Assembly: GCA_946811695.1 (NCBI GenBank)
Contig: OX328125.1
Location: 96,670,260-96,734,259 of the forward strand
DNA: 64,000 nucleotides
From: Gonocerus acuteangulatus
Lineage: Eukaryota; Arthropoda; Insecta; Hemiptera; Coreidae
Direction: 5' to 3'
Part shown: piece after piece, positions 44,698 to 55,255 of the stretch
How positions within the stretch are numbered: position 1 is the first letter of the stretch
How the letters are laid out: every line of letters begins with the position of its first letter
Position numbers and translations under genes: made by a program
The notes under the pieces: model-generated
What the model saw: only the letters and a program-made list of their open reading frames with translations
What the model was told of the DNA's origin: nothing
Database searches by the model: none

Positions 44698-45234
44698 AAA
44701 AATAATTTAATACATTATATGTTATAAAGTTATTAAATTTTTAATATAGGAGAATTCATTGTTCTAAATAAGTTAATGAAATTCTCAATTATCCTAAAAA
44801 TATCCATGTCTCTATTAACTAGTTATTAGTGTTATTTAGTTTTAGAGAATAGAAATAAGAACAAAGAAGACATAACTTTAAACTTTTTATTGATTATAAC
44901 AATATTAAAATAGGCTCTTCTGCACCCGTAACGTTTCATTTATGTACATGAACCGATGTGGCCATTAGCACCTATTAGTTATAGTATTATATTTTATTTC
45001 ATTTAACTAATTTTAAAACTAACTTAAGTTATAATTATTAAAAAATTACAATGGTGCCAATGTCTGATTTATAAAATTCTTTATTAAAAAAGAGGCATTA
45101 AAATTATTAATTTTTCAAAAACCCTCAACTTGAGAATTATTAACTTTCCACAAACTTCTAAATAACTATTATCTGATCAGTGGAAAATCGTTTCAATATC
45201 ACACTTACAATCATGTGTTCGTGTTTTTATTCAC

Positions 45235-45310
45235 GGCTTATCAATGACTGGGCTATTATCGCCACGCTATCTATAGCTTGCAACCCTTTTATAATGCCAA
45301 CAGCATGTAG
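45235..45310 (-). repeat. Fragment of the 5S-derived SINE body
   Basis: CTATCTATAGCTTGCAACCCTTTTATAATGCC (read in pieces) follows the order of the body at 38215-38275. The 5S-like part is absent. Confidence 0.5.
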
Positions 45311-45775
45311 TCCAGGGCTGCAGCCTCCCCCCCCCCCCAGAAATATTGATTTGTTGGTAAAAATGTGTCATAAAAACCTTCAAAATAAATAAGATCAATT
45401 AGTTCTGAAAAAATAACTTTTTCGGGTGTAATAGTATTTTAATTGACTAACTATACTAAGTTCTTGATTGTTAGTATTCCATGTCCCCCAAATGCTCCCA
45501 GCCCCCTCCCCCCAGAAATTATTTGGGGGATACGTCAACACCCGAAATAATTTGGGCTGCAGCCCTCCCGAAATTTTGATTTGATGGTAAAAACTTGTCG
45601 TAAAACCCTTAAAAACAAATTAAATAAGATCTCATACTTCATAAAAAATATTTTATTTTAATTGTAATAGCGTTTTAGTGGCCTAAAACTATTCCAAACT
45701 CTAAATTTTTAGTATTCCATACCCCGGAAATGGTCTCAGCCCCTCCCGAAATTATATTCTATATACGCCCATGGA
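45310..45775 (+). mobile_element. MITE family D, two copies in tandem
   Basis: Copies at about 45310-45540 and 45545-45775 each start GGGCTGCAGCC and have TTGGTAAAAA or TGATGGTAAAAA and TTAGTATTCCAT, then the block AAATGCTCCCAGCCCC or a variant. They end GAAATTAT(...)TATACGCCC or a decayed form. A third copy is at 53555-53815. The ends (GGGGGTATATA / TATACGCCC in the third copy) look like short inverted repeats. Confidence 0.65.
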
Positions 45776-46440
45776 AAGATGGACACACAGACTAATACCC
45801 AACATCAAGACATGGTCAGACCGGAAGCATGGAGAGGTTAATTATTATCTGACTCAATTGCTCACTGTGCATTGTTGTTTCAGAGCATATCTAACTAGGG
45901 CTGAGCTAGATGATAAGGCTTCATGCCCCAAAAGATGAAACTACGACATGTATTCTTCGAATGCCTGAGATATTCCACCGAAAAGACCAAATTAGAAAGA
46001 AAACTAGCCCACTCAGTTAGATGGAATAGAATCCCGCATGCGCGAAATGTTCCTGACGGTTCCGCCATTTGCCTTACCATTTCAATAACAACACGCTCCG
46101 TGGAATTCAATAAAAACAGGTGGAGACCCGGTAGCCGTGAGCGTTAAGGCGTGAGCACTTATCACTCCGTGCCAAAGGTCGTGGGTTCGATTCCCACTAG
46201 GGGCGGTGGCTTTTCTTTCGAAAAAAGAAAAGGCATCAGCACTATCCTGGCTAGAAAAGGGTGGTAACCTGTAGATAACACGTCCCAAAATTCGTAGTTA
46301 ATAATAATGGACGTTAAAATTTAAATAAATAAAAACAGGTAAAGTCTCGTTTATGACCAGAGAAGGCTTTGAGTGGTCAGGCTAGGGAGATAGTGTTTAA
46401 TGTTTAGCCAAAGCTAAGGCTACAACAACTTAAACTATAG
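45776..46440 (+). pseudogene. R1-like non-LTR retrotransposon, C-terminal tail
   Basis: The frame from about 45779 reads WTHRLIPNIKTWSDRKHGEV, then NYYLTQLLTVHCCFRAYL, then after a frameshift HVFFECLRYSTEKTKLERKL. This is the typical RNase-H-distal zinc-finger tail of R1/R2-type LINE proteins. Only this end is present. It directly follows a family-D MITE and is split by a family-1 SINE at 46122-46327. The sequence from 46341 to about 46440 would be its 3' UTR. Confidence 0.7.
46122..46327 (+). mobile_element. tRNA-derived SINE, family 1, with 13-bp TSD
   Basis: One of the best-preserved copies: head GGAGACCCGGTAGCCGTGAG, perfect B box GGTTCGATTCC, complete tail. The flanking direct repeat AATAAAAACAGGT lies at 46109-46121 and 46328-46340, inside the R1-like tail. 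Confidence 0.95.
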
Positions 46441-46859
46441 CCTGTTCAAATAGCAGGGCCGCCACATGGGGAGGACTGCCGGGCTCCGTGGCGTTCTTTC
46501 GCTAATTGGAAAGAAATAGGTATAGGTTATGAGCCTGTAAAAAGAATGGGGTATAGAAATATAGACGGGCGTAGCCTGTATTTTTTGGAACGGGATCTAT
46601 ATTTTTTTAAAATGTAACACAACACAAAACAAGGGCAGTCCCAGAATAGTATATTTCATTAGGAGTCGTAATAAAACAAGTACCGAAAGTGACCTTTGCT
46701 GCACCGATTGTCGGCTTTTATTCTCATTTCGCTCAAAACTCAAGATGAAAATAATTTTAAAATGTCCAAAGTCCTATAGCAAAGTACTAGAATTTTCAGT
46801 CTGGCTCTGAGAAGTGGGGGGCCCGTGATCTGGTCCTGGGCCCGGCTCTGAGATGTGGC

Positions 46860-47310
46860 GGCCCCGTCAAATAGGTGGAGTGAATGGGCGGGGCCTACAT
46901 TCCCGAGAAATAGCGGGAAGAGCTACCTTTAGCATTAGCTTTGAGAAATTCCCGCCCAGACGTTTGCACATGCGCAATTGAACTCTTGGGTTTGCCTGGA
47001 AAGGCTATAGGTGAGGCAGTGAAACCATAAATTCTGGTCAGCCTAATCGTAAATTGTTAATAGTGAGAACTGGGAAGTAGTTGCAGAATACGCTGCTTTC
47101 ATCGGTAAGAACCTCCGGATTGAAAAACGGGAGAGAAAAGGCCTGGCTGCGGCTTAAACATGTAGCCAATTAACGAAGAAGAAATAAGGCCTGTTTTATA
47201 CTTAGTTTAAAAATAACATCTATATTTGAGAACACCAAGATAGCAACTGTTTTATTTAAACTCAACAATAATAATCATATATAAAATCATATGGTCAATT
47301 CCATATGACA
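46860..47310 (-). mobile_element. Probable LTR of a Gypsy-type remnant
   Basis: On the minus strand a purine tract (GGGGGGAAGA, 47311-47320) is followed at 47310 by TGTCATATGG. This is how a polypurine tract and a 3' LTR would look downstream of the integrase at 47.5-48.7 kb. The far end of the LTR and a partner LTR were not found, so 46860 is only approximate. Confidence 0.45.
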
Positions 47311-47402
47311 TCTTCCCCCCGAAGATTGTTAAAGATCCAGCCGAGTAGGTGGTCTAATGATCCGTCCGTATCTGGATACCTTGAAGTTCCGTCCTTTATC
47401 TT

Positions 47403-48664
47403 CTAGTGGATTTTGAGGTGCTCTGAAAGATGTTCTGAGTTTTCATGCCCAGTGTTCTCCTCTGCTTGAGGAAAGAGCAGCATTTCTGCCGATGTCGTCC
47501 TGTCCTTGGGGTTAGCTTTATTGAGGACCTTTTCATCTGAGCAGTGTTTCTCCGCAGGAGGAAATCCAGTAAGATCTAGGCTCTTCTGCTTTCCTCTCCA
47601 CTGTCCCCTTCGTCCAGTATTTGTCATTCATTGTTCGAAAGACAACATTGTCACCTTTTATGAACGACGATTCCCTTTTGAGTCGGCGTCGGTCATGAAT
47701 ATCCTTCGTTATTCCCTGTTTGGTCTTTAGGAGGTCTCTGATGTTGTTTTGAATATGAGGCTGGAGGATCTCACTTGCACATGGCAATTCAGATCTGAGA
47801 ATACGGCTGTTTAGTATCTGAGATGGAGAACAATAGAGACCAGAAATAGGAGAGTTATTATATTTAAAGACATATTGTCTATAGTCAGTTCCATCTTCTA
47901 AACTTTTCCTTGTCTTGGAAAATTGTCTTGGAAATACCCACTGCTCTTTCTGACATACCATTACTTTTTGGGTAATGAGGGGTACTGTTGATTAGTGCAA
48001 TCCCTTTTTGTTGGCAATAGGTTCTGCGCTGAAAGGATGAGAACGGGTTATTATCTGCTATGGTGGTCTTAGGATAGCCAAGATGCGTGAAGACTTCTCT
48101 CCATCCATCGATTATACTCGATGAAGACTTGTTGGTGAGAGGTTGTAGCTCAATCCAATGGGAGAAGTGGTCAATCACGACAAGGTAACTTTTATTCCAA
48201 AAACCGAGAATATCACAGCCAACTGTTTCAAACCTTAATTCAGGAACTTTATGAGGCATGAGGGGCTCCGACAAATTTTGGTTGCTATACTTCTCTCAGG
48301 TCCTGCACATTTTCACCAATGATTCTAAATCACGGCTCATTGACGGACAGAAATATAGTTGCCTGGCTTTCTGTAATCCTTTAGTAAATACAGGATGTCC
48401 TTTGTGTAATGAATGTGATATCGGTCCCTTCAAACTCTCAGGTACAACTATTTTATCTTGATAGAACAAAATTCCATCTTCAAAAAATAAATCTTCTTGT
48501 ATCTTAAAAAAAGGTAAAAGTTCTGTTTGCAACTTATTTTCTTTAGACCAACCATCACGGCAGTATTGTAGAACCTTAACTAGTATTCTGTCGGTAGCGG
48601 TTGCCAGTCTCAGCCTCTTCTTTTGGTCACTGCTTAAAGGCAGATGTTTACTGACACTATGCAC
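47403..48664 (-). pseudogene. Ty3/Gypsy integrase region, degraded
   Basis: On the minus strand the N-terminal zinc-binding part comes first (SHSLHKGHPVFTKGLQKARQ ... LESLVKMC), then a stop. The integrase core follows: VGCDILGFWNKSYLVVIDHF (first Asp), TTIADNNPFSS (second Asp) and NGMSERAVGISK (Glu). After a frameshift comes the C-terminal part, YNNSPISGLYCSPSQILNSR, typical of Gypsy integrases before the chromatin-binding tail. Frames change near 47930 and 47620. No reverse transcriptase is visible upstream (48.7-49.1 kb), so the element is truncated. It lies between the R1-like tail and SLC17. Confidence 0.85.
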
Positions 48665-49192
48665 GTGTCATATTTTTCGGTCTTTGATACTGAATTAAGG
48701 CCAACACTCCCCCTACGAAATAATGCCTGAAAGCGGTACCATTGGGTGATTGAGGTGAATAGGGGGGTATGTGACGAGGAATCTCACACCGCTGTCGCAT
48801 TTTCCACTTCGTCTAATGGAAGGTTTCCCCTGCCCTATAAGAGAAAAAAAAAAGAAATGAAAAAAAAAAATACACACACACACGCTCGCATATAAATTTT
48901 GAAGGGGGACGTTTCGGTATCTAAGATTGATGCAAATTTTAAGAACTTTTCCTCAATAAATAAATTTTTTCGGAAAGCCCTGAAAATGAAACCATACTCA
49001 AGAAATTATTGTAATGCTTAGATATATTAAACACATGACAGTATTTCGGCTTTATCGCTTTAATATTTTTTAATTGGTTTTAAAATTAAGCAAATCTAAT
49101 AAGTTGTAACAAGTACACATTTCTATTTTGTTAGGCAAGTCTCAAAGGTCTTCAACTCTTATTTTACAAAATATTTTCAACAGAATCTAATC

Positions 49193-52100
49193 ATGGCCCT
49201 GAAGAAAGGAATGGGTGTTCGGCATTTGCAGGCAATGCTTCTATGGTTTTGCTTGATGACTAACTTCATACAGCAAGGTAATTTTATCAGACCCTTCATA
49301 GGACATTGCCTATTGATAATTACCTGAATAATTATGAAGAAAATGCATATTTATATTATTATCAGGTTATAGAGATAGAGTGTGTTATATATGTTGTATA
49401 ACCCAAGTGGTAAAAATAGCAATGCTTCCAATAAAAATAACACGCAGTCCTAAAAAAAAAAATCAGTCCCGTAACAGGCCACAAGGGCCCAGAGGGGCAG
49501 ATACTGTAGAGGTATCTGATTCTTGACCATACGGCACACTAGGGAGATAGTGTGGTCAACACTAAGCTCCGGCCGCCTGATTTTCCCCTCGGCTGCTTCG
49601 ACTGCTAGAGTCATTAGCACCCAAGGTACCCATTATTAATTAAATTAATTAAAGGCTGGGGAGCCTAGGGACGATCTGGGACCCCAAATCCAACCCTCGA
49701 ACGGCAGCACTAGAAGAAAAAATCTTTAGTGCGCGCTCGGGTTTTGAACCTGGTCCTCCAGTTCATTAGTCGAGTGCTCTACCACTGAGCTAACCTCGCC
49801 CCCACGCAGTCCTAAAGTAAGTAGAAAATACCCCATAATCTTTAATTGGAGACGATTAGTTATTTTAATTTTTTAATGTTTCTTCAAGGCCCTGACTTAG
49901 CTCCTCGGTTTGATTCTCACAAGGGGTGATGAAAATTTTCTTCCAAAAAGGAAAGGCATTAGTCCTATCCTGGCAAAAAAGAGTGCTTTAGAAAACCCGT
50001 CTCAAAAATCATTGTCATCCATAAGCGGACGTTAACATTTAAATAATGCCCCTTTAATAGTTTGATTAGGTTATTGGTGTTTAGAGATTTATTGTGAAAA
50101 TAAAAAATAAATGGGGATTTTGGGAATTCTCTCTGGGCTCATCCTCAACCACCAAGTTTCATGAACAGCAAAATGTCGGCTTGGCCTTACAAGACCTTTT
50201 AGTCTCTGGTTCTTTCTTATTCTCCTTATTTTGCCAAACTTGACTAGTTCGAAAATCTACCGAAGTAATTTCTTTTATCAGCTTCTTGGACAATTTTTTC
50301 TTTTCTTTGTTTGACCCCAGGCTTCTCTACCGAATGTGACAGTTGATCTGATGACAATTTTATAAATCATTATTCTGCACTTTCTGTGAAACCTTTGTAA
50401 CTTCAATGCTTCATGAGTTCCAGAGACCTACAGCTATTCATGCCTTAATGCTCGTGATCAATTCATTTTCTGACGTCACCATAGACCCATGTACTTGATG
50501 TACCATTGAGAGAGGCCATTCTGAAAGGTAGCTGACCACTTTGGGCCACAGCATTCTCCTAAAACCAATAATAGGCAATGATTTAAAAAAAAAAAATTGT
50601 TGAGGGTAACCATTGATCCACAAGCAGCTCATTCTATTCTCAGGAAGTAAATATAGTTAATGTTTCTCATAAAGATTTAAGACTATTTCTTGTTGTTTTT
50701 TTTGTCCAGTGTTCGTTTTCTGAAGTGGATAGGAATAGCCAATTGTTTATTTTGGCAATATTTTTTAAGGACAGAATTCTATTATTGATTTATTTATTTA
50801 AATTTTAACGTCCATTTTTATTGAGAACGAATTTTAGGACGGGTTCTCTATAGGCTACCGCCCTTTTCTAGCCAGGATAGGGCTGATACCTTTTCTTCTT
50901 TTCCAAATAAAAGCCACCACCCTTAGTGGGGATCGAACCCACGACCTTAGGCACTGAGTGCATACGCCTTAGCACTCATGGACACCGGGCCTCCGTATTA
51001 TTGATTTAAATGTTAACATATACTTAACAAATTTTCTTTGCTTAATTAATTTATTAAAATTATCGTACTAATAATTGTATTTTATTTTTGGACAGGAAAC
51101 GCAGGTATAGCTGGAGTCATTTTGGCACAAGAGGTGAACGGTAAAGTGTTGTTTAAAATGGAAGAATCGCTCAAAGGACATGTGTTCAGTTCGTTCTTCT
51201 ACATCTATCCGTTGACGACGATATTGTCGGGATACCTTGGCACCGCCATCAACAACAAGTACTTCCTCCTGTTCAACGGACTCTATGGGACAACGGCATC
51301 GTACCTCACACCACTCATAATAAAGAGCTACGGCTGGAAGGGTTACGTCTTGATTCGGATTTCACAGGGCTTTTTCCAGGGGTTCGTCATGCCGCAGATA
51401 TACGGCCAGCTGTCCCGATGGATTCCTCCAGAGGAGTTTGTCTACATAGGGCCAATCACGCTGTCGGGCATGTTTGCAGGCACCTGTATCATAAACAGCA
51501 TGGGCGGCTTCTTGGGTGCTTCGATGGGCGGATGGGAGTCACTCTTCTACTTCTCCGGGCATTGCAGCCTCCTCTGGTGTTTTGCTTTTGCAGGACTCGG
51601 CGCACAAGAACCCGAAAGGTGCTGGTACCTTTCGGCAGAAGAACGGACTTACATCGTCCTCTCGTTGTCTACTCGTGCAAGATTCAAGTTCCAACGAAAA
51701 GTTCCTTGGCGACAAATCACTACCAACCTGCCTCCATACGCCATCATGGTCAGCCATGCGGGACACAATTGGGTCTTCCAAAGCATCAGCAAGATGATTC
51801 CAATAGTGATGCATAGAAACTTCAAGCTTTCGTTGCCTGAAAACGGACTCGCGACGGGGGCACCTTTTCTTCTATTGATCCTCGCAATTTTTCCGTTTGC
51901 TTTCCTTGGTAATTTTTTCCTCACTAAAAAAATTATCAATGTGGAAACTTTGAGATTCACAGCAAATTCAATTGGACAATACGGGATGGGAATATTTTTT
52001 TTCTTTATGTGTTATAGTACAGGGATAGCCGCAACGATAACTTATTACAGTGTTGCTTTAATGTTCGCATCTTGTCAGCTGATGGGCGTATTCATGAACC

Positions 52101-52357
52101 ATTTCGATTTGGCACCAAACTTCGCCAGTTTTCTATATGGTTGGACCGCAGGAGTGGCGCATATTTTCTCCATTCTTGGCCCCGTCATCTCAACATTGGT
52201 TTATGATAGCTACGACGAACATATCTCTTGGGCTGCTGTTTTTTTCATGTGCGCTTGCAATAACATATTAGGAAACTTGTTTTTCATACTCTTTGGATCA
52301 GTAGAGACACAGCCGTACAATGTGGTTCACGAATCGAACGACTTCTTCAGAAGATGA
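49193..52357 (+). CDS. SLC17-family transporter (sialin / phosphate-cotransporter-like)
   Basis: A major-facilitator membrane protein. SLC17 members move organic or inorganic anions (sialic acid, phosphate, glutamate) driven by ion gradients; the substrate here is unknown. Two exons, 49193-49277 and 51096-52357, join in phase (GT at 49278, AG at 51094-51095) into 448 codons. The start at 49193 (MALKKGMGVRHLQAMLLWFC) begins the first membrane helix directly. Family features in order: YPLTTILSGYLGTAINNKY (loop 2-3 region), RISQGFFQGFVMPQIYGQLS with RWIPPEE (helix 4), a cytoplasmic loop with AEERTYI, then WRQITTNLPPYAIMVSHAGH with NWVFQSISKMIPIVM and ENGL, and late helices to about residue 430. 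The short C-tail is polar. Nearly all coding sequence sits in one exon. AATAAA lies 99 bp after the stop. The frame is intact. Confidence 0.92.
49470..49806 (-). mobile_element. tRNA-derived SINE, family 3
   Basis: On the minus strand it starts GGGGCGAGGTTAGCTCAGTG and GTAGAGCACTCGACTAATGA. It has CCAGGTTCAAAACCC (B-box-like) and then a body with GCCGTTCGAGGGTTGG, ending near GCCCTTGTGGCCTGTTACGG. The head could fold like a tRNA, but the B box is mutated and a SINE body follows, so it is not called as a tRNA gene. It lies in the SLC17 intron. Confidence 0.75.
49885..50046 (+). mobile_element. tRNA-derived SINE, family 1, old 5'-eroded copy
   Basis: GGTTTGATTCTCACAAGGGG, GGCATTAGTCCTATCCTGGC and GGACGTTAACATTTAAATAA keep the family order with many changes. 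It lies in the SLC17 intron. Confidence 0.7.
50140..50430 (-). pseudogene. LINE reverse transcriptase C-terminal fragment (weak)
   Basis: On the minus strand a frame reads HEALKLQRFHRKCRIMIYKI, then VIRSTVTFGREAW, then KKLIKEITSVDFRTS after a shift. This resembles the KT-[LV]-IRP-[TV]-[VL]-TYG-[SA]-E-x-W segment near the end of LINE reverse transcriptases. It is short and broken. It lies in the SLC17 intron. Confidence 0.45.
50792..50995 (-). mobile_element. tRNA-derived SINE, family 1, with 12-bp TSD
   Basis: Minus-strand copy with head (GGAGGCCCGGTGTCC), mutated B box (GGTTCGATCCC) and tail. The direct repeat TATTATTGATTT lies at 50780-50791 and 50996-51007. It lies about 90 bp before exon 2 of SLC17. 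Confidence 0.93.
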
Positions 52358-52455
52358 TGGATTCATGAAAAGATTTCAAGTATTAACCCAAACCGGTTAT
52401 AATATATCTTTCAATGCAACCTTAATACATGTGTAATTTATTCATGCTGTAAAAA

Positions 52456-52461
52456 AATAAA
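52456..52461 (+). terminator. Likely SLC17 polyadenylation signal
   Basis: An AATAAA hexamer lies 99 bp downstream of the SLC17 stop codon, within an A-rich stretch. Confidence 0.55.
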
Positions 52462-52707
52462 ACACAAGGTCAATCCAAATGTTTTTATTACAATACTATA
52501 TTTATGAAAATAGTAACTACAACTATTATTTAGAGATAATCCGGTCATGAAGAGAGAGTCAATTTTGAGGCCCGATGCTGCGAATTCTGAAAATTATCTG
52601 AGGTTACTCAGTGTATGGAATTAAGTTCAAACCAAATTTACAAAAAGTCTTTACCTGATAAAAAAATGCAGCACTATAATAGAAATGATTTTTTTAAAAT
52701 ATTTTAG

Positions 52708-53325
52708 GTACAGGAAATCTGTCACAAATCTAACGTCCATCCTTTATTGAAAATAATGATACCACATATACAAACAATGGCAGCAAATAATTATCCATAT
52801 TTATTAAAATCCAAAAAAAGTTTTGATATTGAATTGAAAGGAAGTTCCAGCAAAAAAATATTTTTCCCTAGATGGGCAAATAAAATTGGCAACAGCTTAA
52901 CAAGAAGGAGCGGATCATTCTTTCCTCGGTGTAAACAGATTATGAGAATTGAAAAAAGAATTCATTACATCATGAACTCCTGCAACCGCCCGCGAGTAGT
53001 GTTTAATGAACCTGTGCTCTTAATGGAAGATGAAACAACTTACAATGTGAAAAGAGTTTTACCAAACGGGCTGAGGGAGAGTAAAAGCGATGCTACGTAT
53101 ACAGTTTGTGGCTTGAGCAGTTTTTCCGGAAGTGAACACATTTTAGACGCTCTGAATAATATTCCCAGGGAAGGAGTTATTCCTTTGGAAGATGAAGATG
53201 ATGCCCTTTCAGGTCGATCTAAAGTTCTGATGAGAGATCCTTTCAGACCAAGAACAAACCTCATGTTGAACAACGCTCTTGAAATGAGCTACTCTAGAAT
53301 AGTCCTTCCAGGATGCAGGATTTAG
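52708..53325 (+). CDS. Unidentified exon-like ORF, ~205 codons
   Basis: An open frame follows an acceptor-like sequence (TATTTTAG, 52700-52707). It can be read as VQEICHKSNVHPLLKIMIPH onward to a stop at 53323-53325. The first in-frame ATG is at 52756. The protein is polar, with a basic N-terminal half (KSKKSFDIELKGSSSKKIFF; RRSGSFFPRCKQIMRIEKRI), an acidic patch (LEDEDDALSG), and no membrane helix or familiar motif. Its composition looks like coding sequence and not like the surrounding AT-rich DNA. It lies 350 bp after SLC17 on the same strand; it could be the last exon of a separate gene or a decayed copy of one. I do not recognise the family. Confidence 0.5.
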   Translation, partial: VQEICHKSNVHPLLKIMIPHIQTMAANNYPYLLKSKKSFDIELKGSSSKKIFFPRWANKIGNSLTRRSGSFFPRCKQIMRIEKRIHYIMNSCNRPRVVFNEPVLLMEDETTYNVKRVLPNGLRESKSDATYTVCGLSSFSGSEHILDALNNIPREGVIPLEDEDDALSGRSKVLMRDPFRPRTNLMLNNALEMSYSRIVLPGCRI

Positions 53326-53554
53326 AAATATTCAAAGAAGCTGAGAAGAAAACCGTCCAAACTTCTCATAGGATTACACGCTTGTAAAGTTCTGTTTTTT
53401 TTTTCTAGTCAGCAAGATTTAAATTTTAGCTTGTTTCCATACTCCCTTGTGACGGAAAATCCGCTTGTCCCATTGCCCCTGAGGAGAAATGTCAACTTTT
53501 CATATTCCATAGGTCGTGAAAAAAACAAGTCTTTTAAATTTGTTTACATTTACA

Positions 53555-53815
53555 TGTATCATGGGGGTATATAAGGGGGGGAGGTGTGGGGGCTGCAGCC
53601 CCCACCTGCAAAATGTTTATTTAATCGGTAAAAATATGTCGCAAAAACCTTAAAAATAAATTAATTAAAATCACTTAATTCAGAAAAAAGTAATTTCTTT
53701 TGCGGCGTAATAACCTTTTAATTTGCTAACTATTCCAAGTTCTAGATTGTTAGTATTCCTTAAACCCCAAATGCTCCCTCCCCCCGGAATTATATCCCAT
53801 ATACGCCCGGTGGTC
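53555..53815 (+). mobile_element. MITE family D, third copy
   Basis: It starts GGGGGTATATAAGG and GGGGGCTGCAGCCCCC, contains TCGGTAAAAATATGTCGCAA and TTAGTATTCCTTAAACCCC, and ends CCCATATACGCCC. The ends form an imperfect inverted repeat. GGGGGCTGCAGCCCCC is a 16-bp perfect palindrome. Confidence 0.7.
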
Positions 53816-54139
53816 ATAATTCCGGTGGTATGATTCTATTTGCGCTCCAGTTTTAAAGAAATTTGGTTACTTTTCTGTTATTTTCCTACCAGTAAAAAAA
53901 AAAGTAATTTTACTGACATTTAAATAAAATATCATTTAAAACAAATACTGGAAAACATTATGCATTAACAGGAAGAATATCATTGTAAAAATAATGAATA
54001 TCTTTTATAATTGAGGTAAATCAGTCCTTTGAGATAATGGTAAAACTGAAGGAGAGCGTCCTGAGCACCGATTTTTTTATTTTTTTTCAAATTTTGCACA
54101 ATAACGTATTTTGATGCACTAAACACGAATCCGTTAAAA

Positions 54140-54548
54140 AAAAAAGAGTTGCACTCAACTAGGATAGAAGTTATTAAGCACTAAAGTTCACTGTTATGGA
54201 GGTTATAAAACTTGGCGTAAACAGCGTATTAATAAACATGCATATTAAGAAGAATCCCTAGGAAGACTTTTGGGCAGACGTGCTATGCGTTTCCGCTCGC
54301 TATGCTCGCTCAAGAAGATATCAAAACTCTAGTTAATCCAACTCGCTGTTATGGATAGAATTCCGATGTTATGGTGGTTATAAATAGTTTATCAACATTT
54401 CAAATGAGAGTTCTTTGTTTCCCAATGTTAGATGTCTGCGCATTCGTATGTTTAAAAATACGCTGCTTTCGCCCACTTTAACCTCAATAACAGTCAGTGA
54501 ACTTTAGTGCTTAAGAACTTCTTTCCTAGTTGAGAGCAACTCTTTTTT
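54140..54548. mobile_element. Fold-back MITE with ~54-bp inverted arms
   Basis: The left arm 54140-54193 (AGAGTTGCACTCAACTAGGA ... GCACTAAAGTTCACTG) pairs with 54495-54548 with few mismatches. The interior (54270-54350) carries a piece of repeat C (TGCGTTTCCGCTCGCT; ATCAAAACTCTAGTTAAT). Confidence 0.85.
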
Positions 54549-54714
54549 CTCCAAGGAGAATAAATTGTGTACGAAAAAAAAAAGAAGATTTTCCTTGGAA
54601 TGATAAGAAAGCTGTCGCCGAATTTGGTCAATGGCTCTTTAAGTTTGTTTTTCTCATTTTTTTTTTTATAATTGATTTTAGCAGTGAAATGAATTTGCCA
54701 TTAAAACAAGATAC

Positions 54715-55255
54715 TTGGGTACTTACGTATTAGCTTCAACGCAGGTTGAGAACCGGCTCTCAGAGATCTGGAACATCACTGGGTCAGAGATCTTGGATCA
54801 AGGTGTCAATTGAGTTTTTGCCAATATGGCGACGGGATTATCAACAATTTGGGTTGGCTAGAGTTTCAATATAACCTTGAGCCTGCGAAAACGCGTAGCA
54901 CTTTTATTAATGGCACGATTGCTATGCGTTTCCACTCGGTACGCTCGCTCAAGGTTATATCGAAACTCTAGTCAATCAAACTCGTTGATAATATAAATCA
55001 AGGATGATTTTTCGGTGAATAATGGACTGATATGCAATTTAATAGTGCTTCCTCTGTTTTGGTAAAATAAACAGCATTAGTTTGGTTTGGAAAAAACAAA
55101 CTAGGAAATCGCGTAACAACAAACAATGAAACACCAATCTTGTAAAAAAACACCAATGTACAAATGAATTGGGTTCTAAATAGAAAGGGACCAAGGCAGT
55201 TCCTATAAACACAATGGCCAATAGATTTGCTCATAGGAAGTGACCAATAGAAATG
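54715..55255 (+). repeat. Dispersed repeat C, copy 2
   Basis: Collinear with 16075-16860. The inverted core here is about 54839-54891 against 54930-54994 (TATAACCTTGAGC / GCTCAAGGTTATAT). The copy at 16 kb has about 200 bp of extra sequence. Confidence 0.75.

Noticed and set aside
51418..51816. Overlapping ORFs in other frames of SLC17 (51418-51816, 51516-51797, 51539-51814, 51649-51960)
   Set aside because: Shadows of the real exon, which has the family's membrane helices and motifs.
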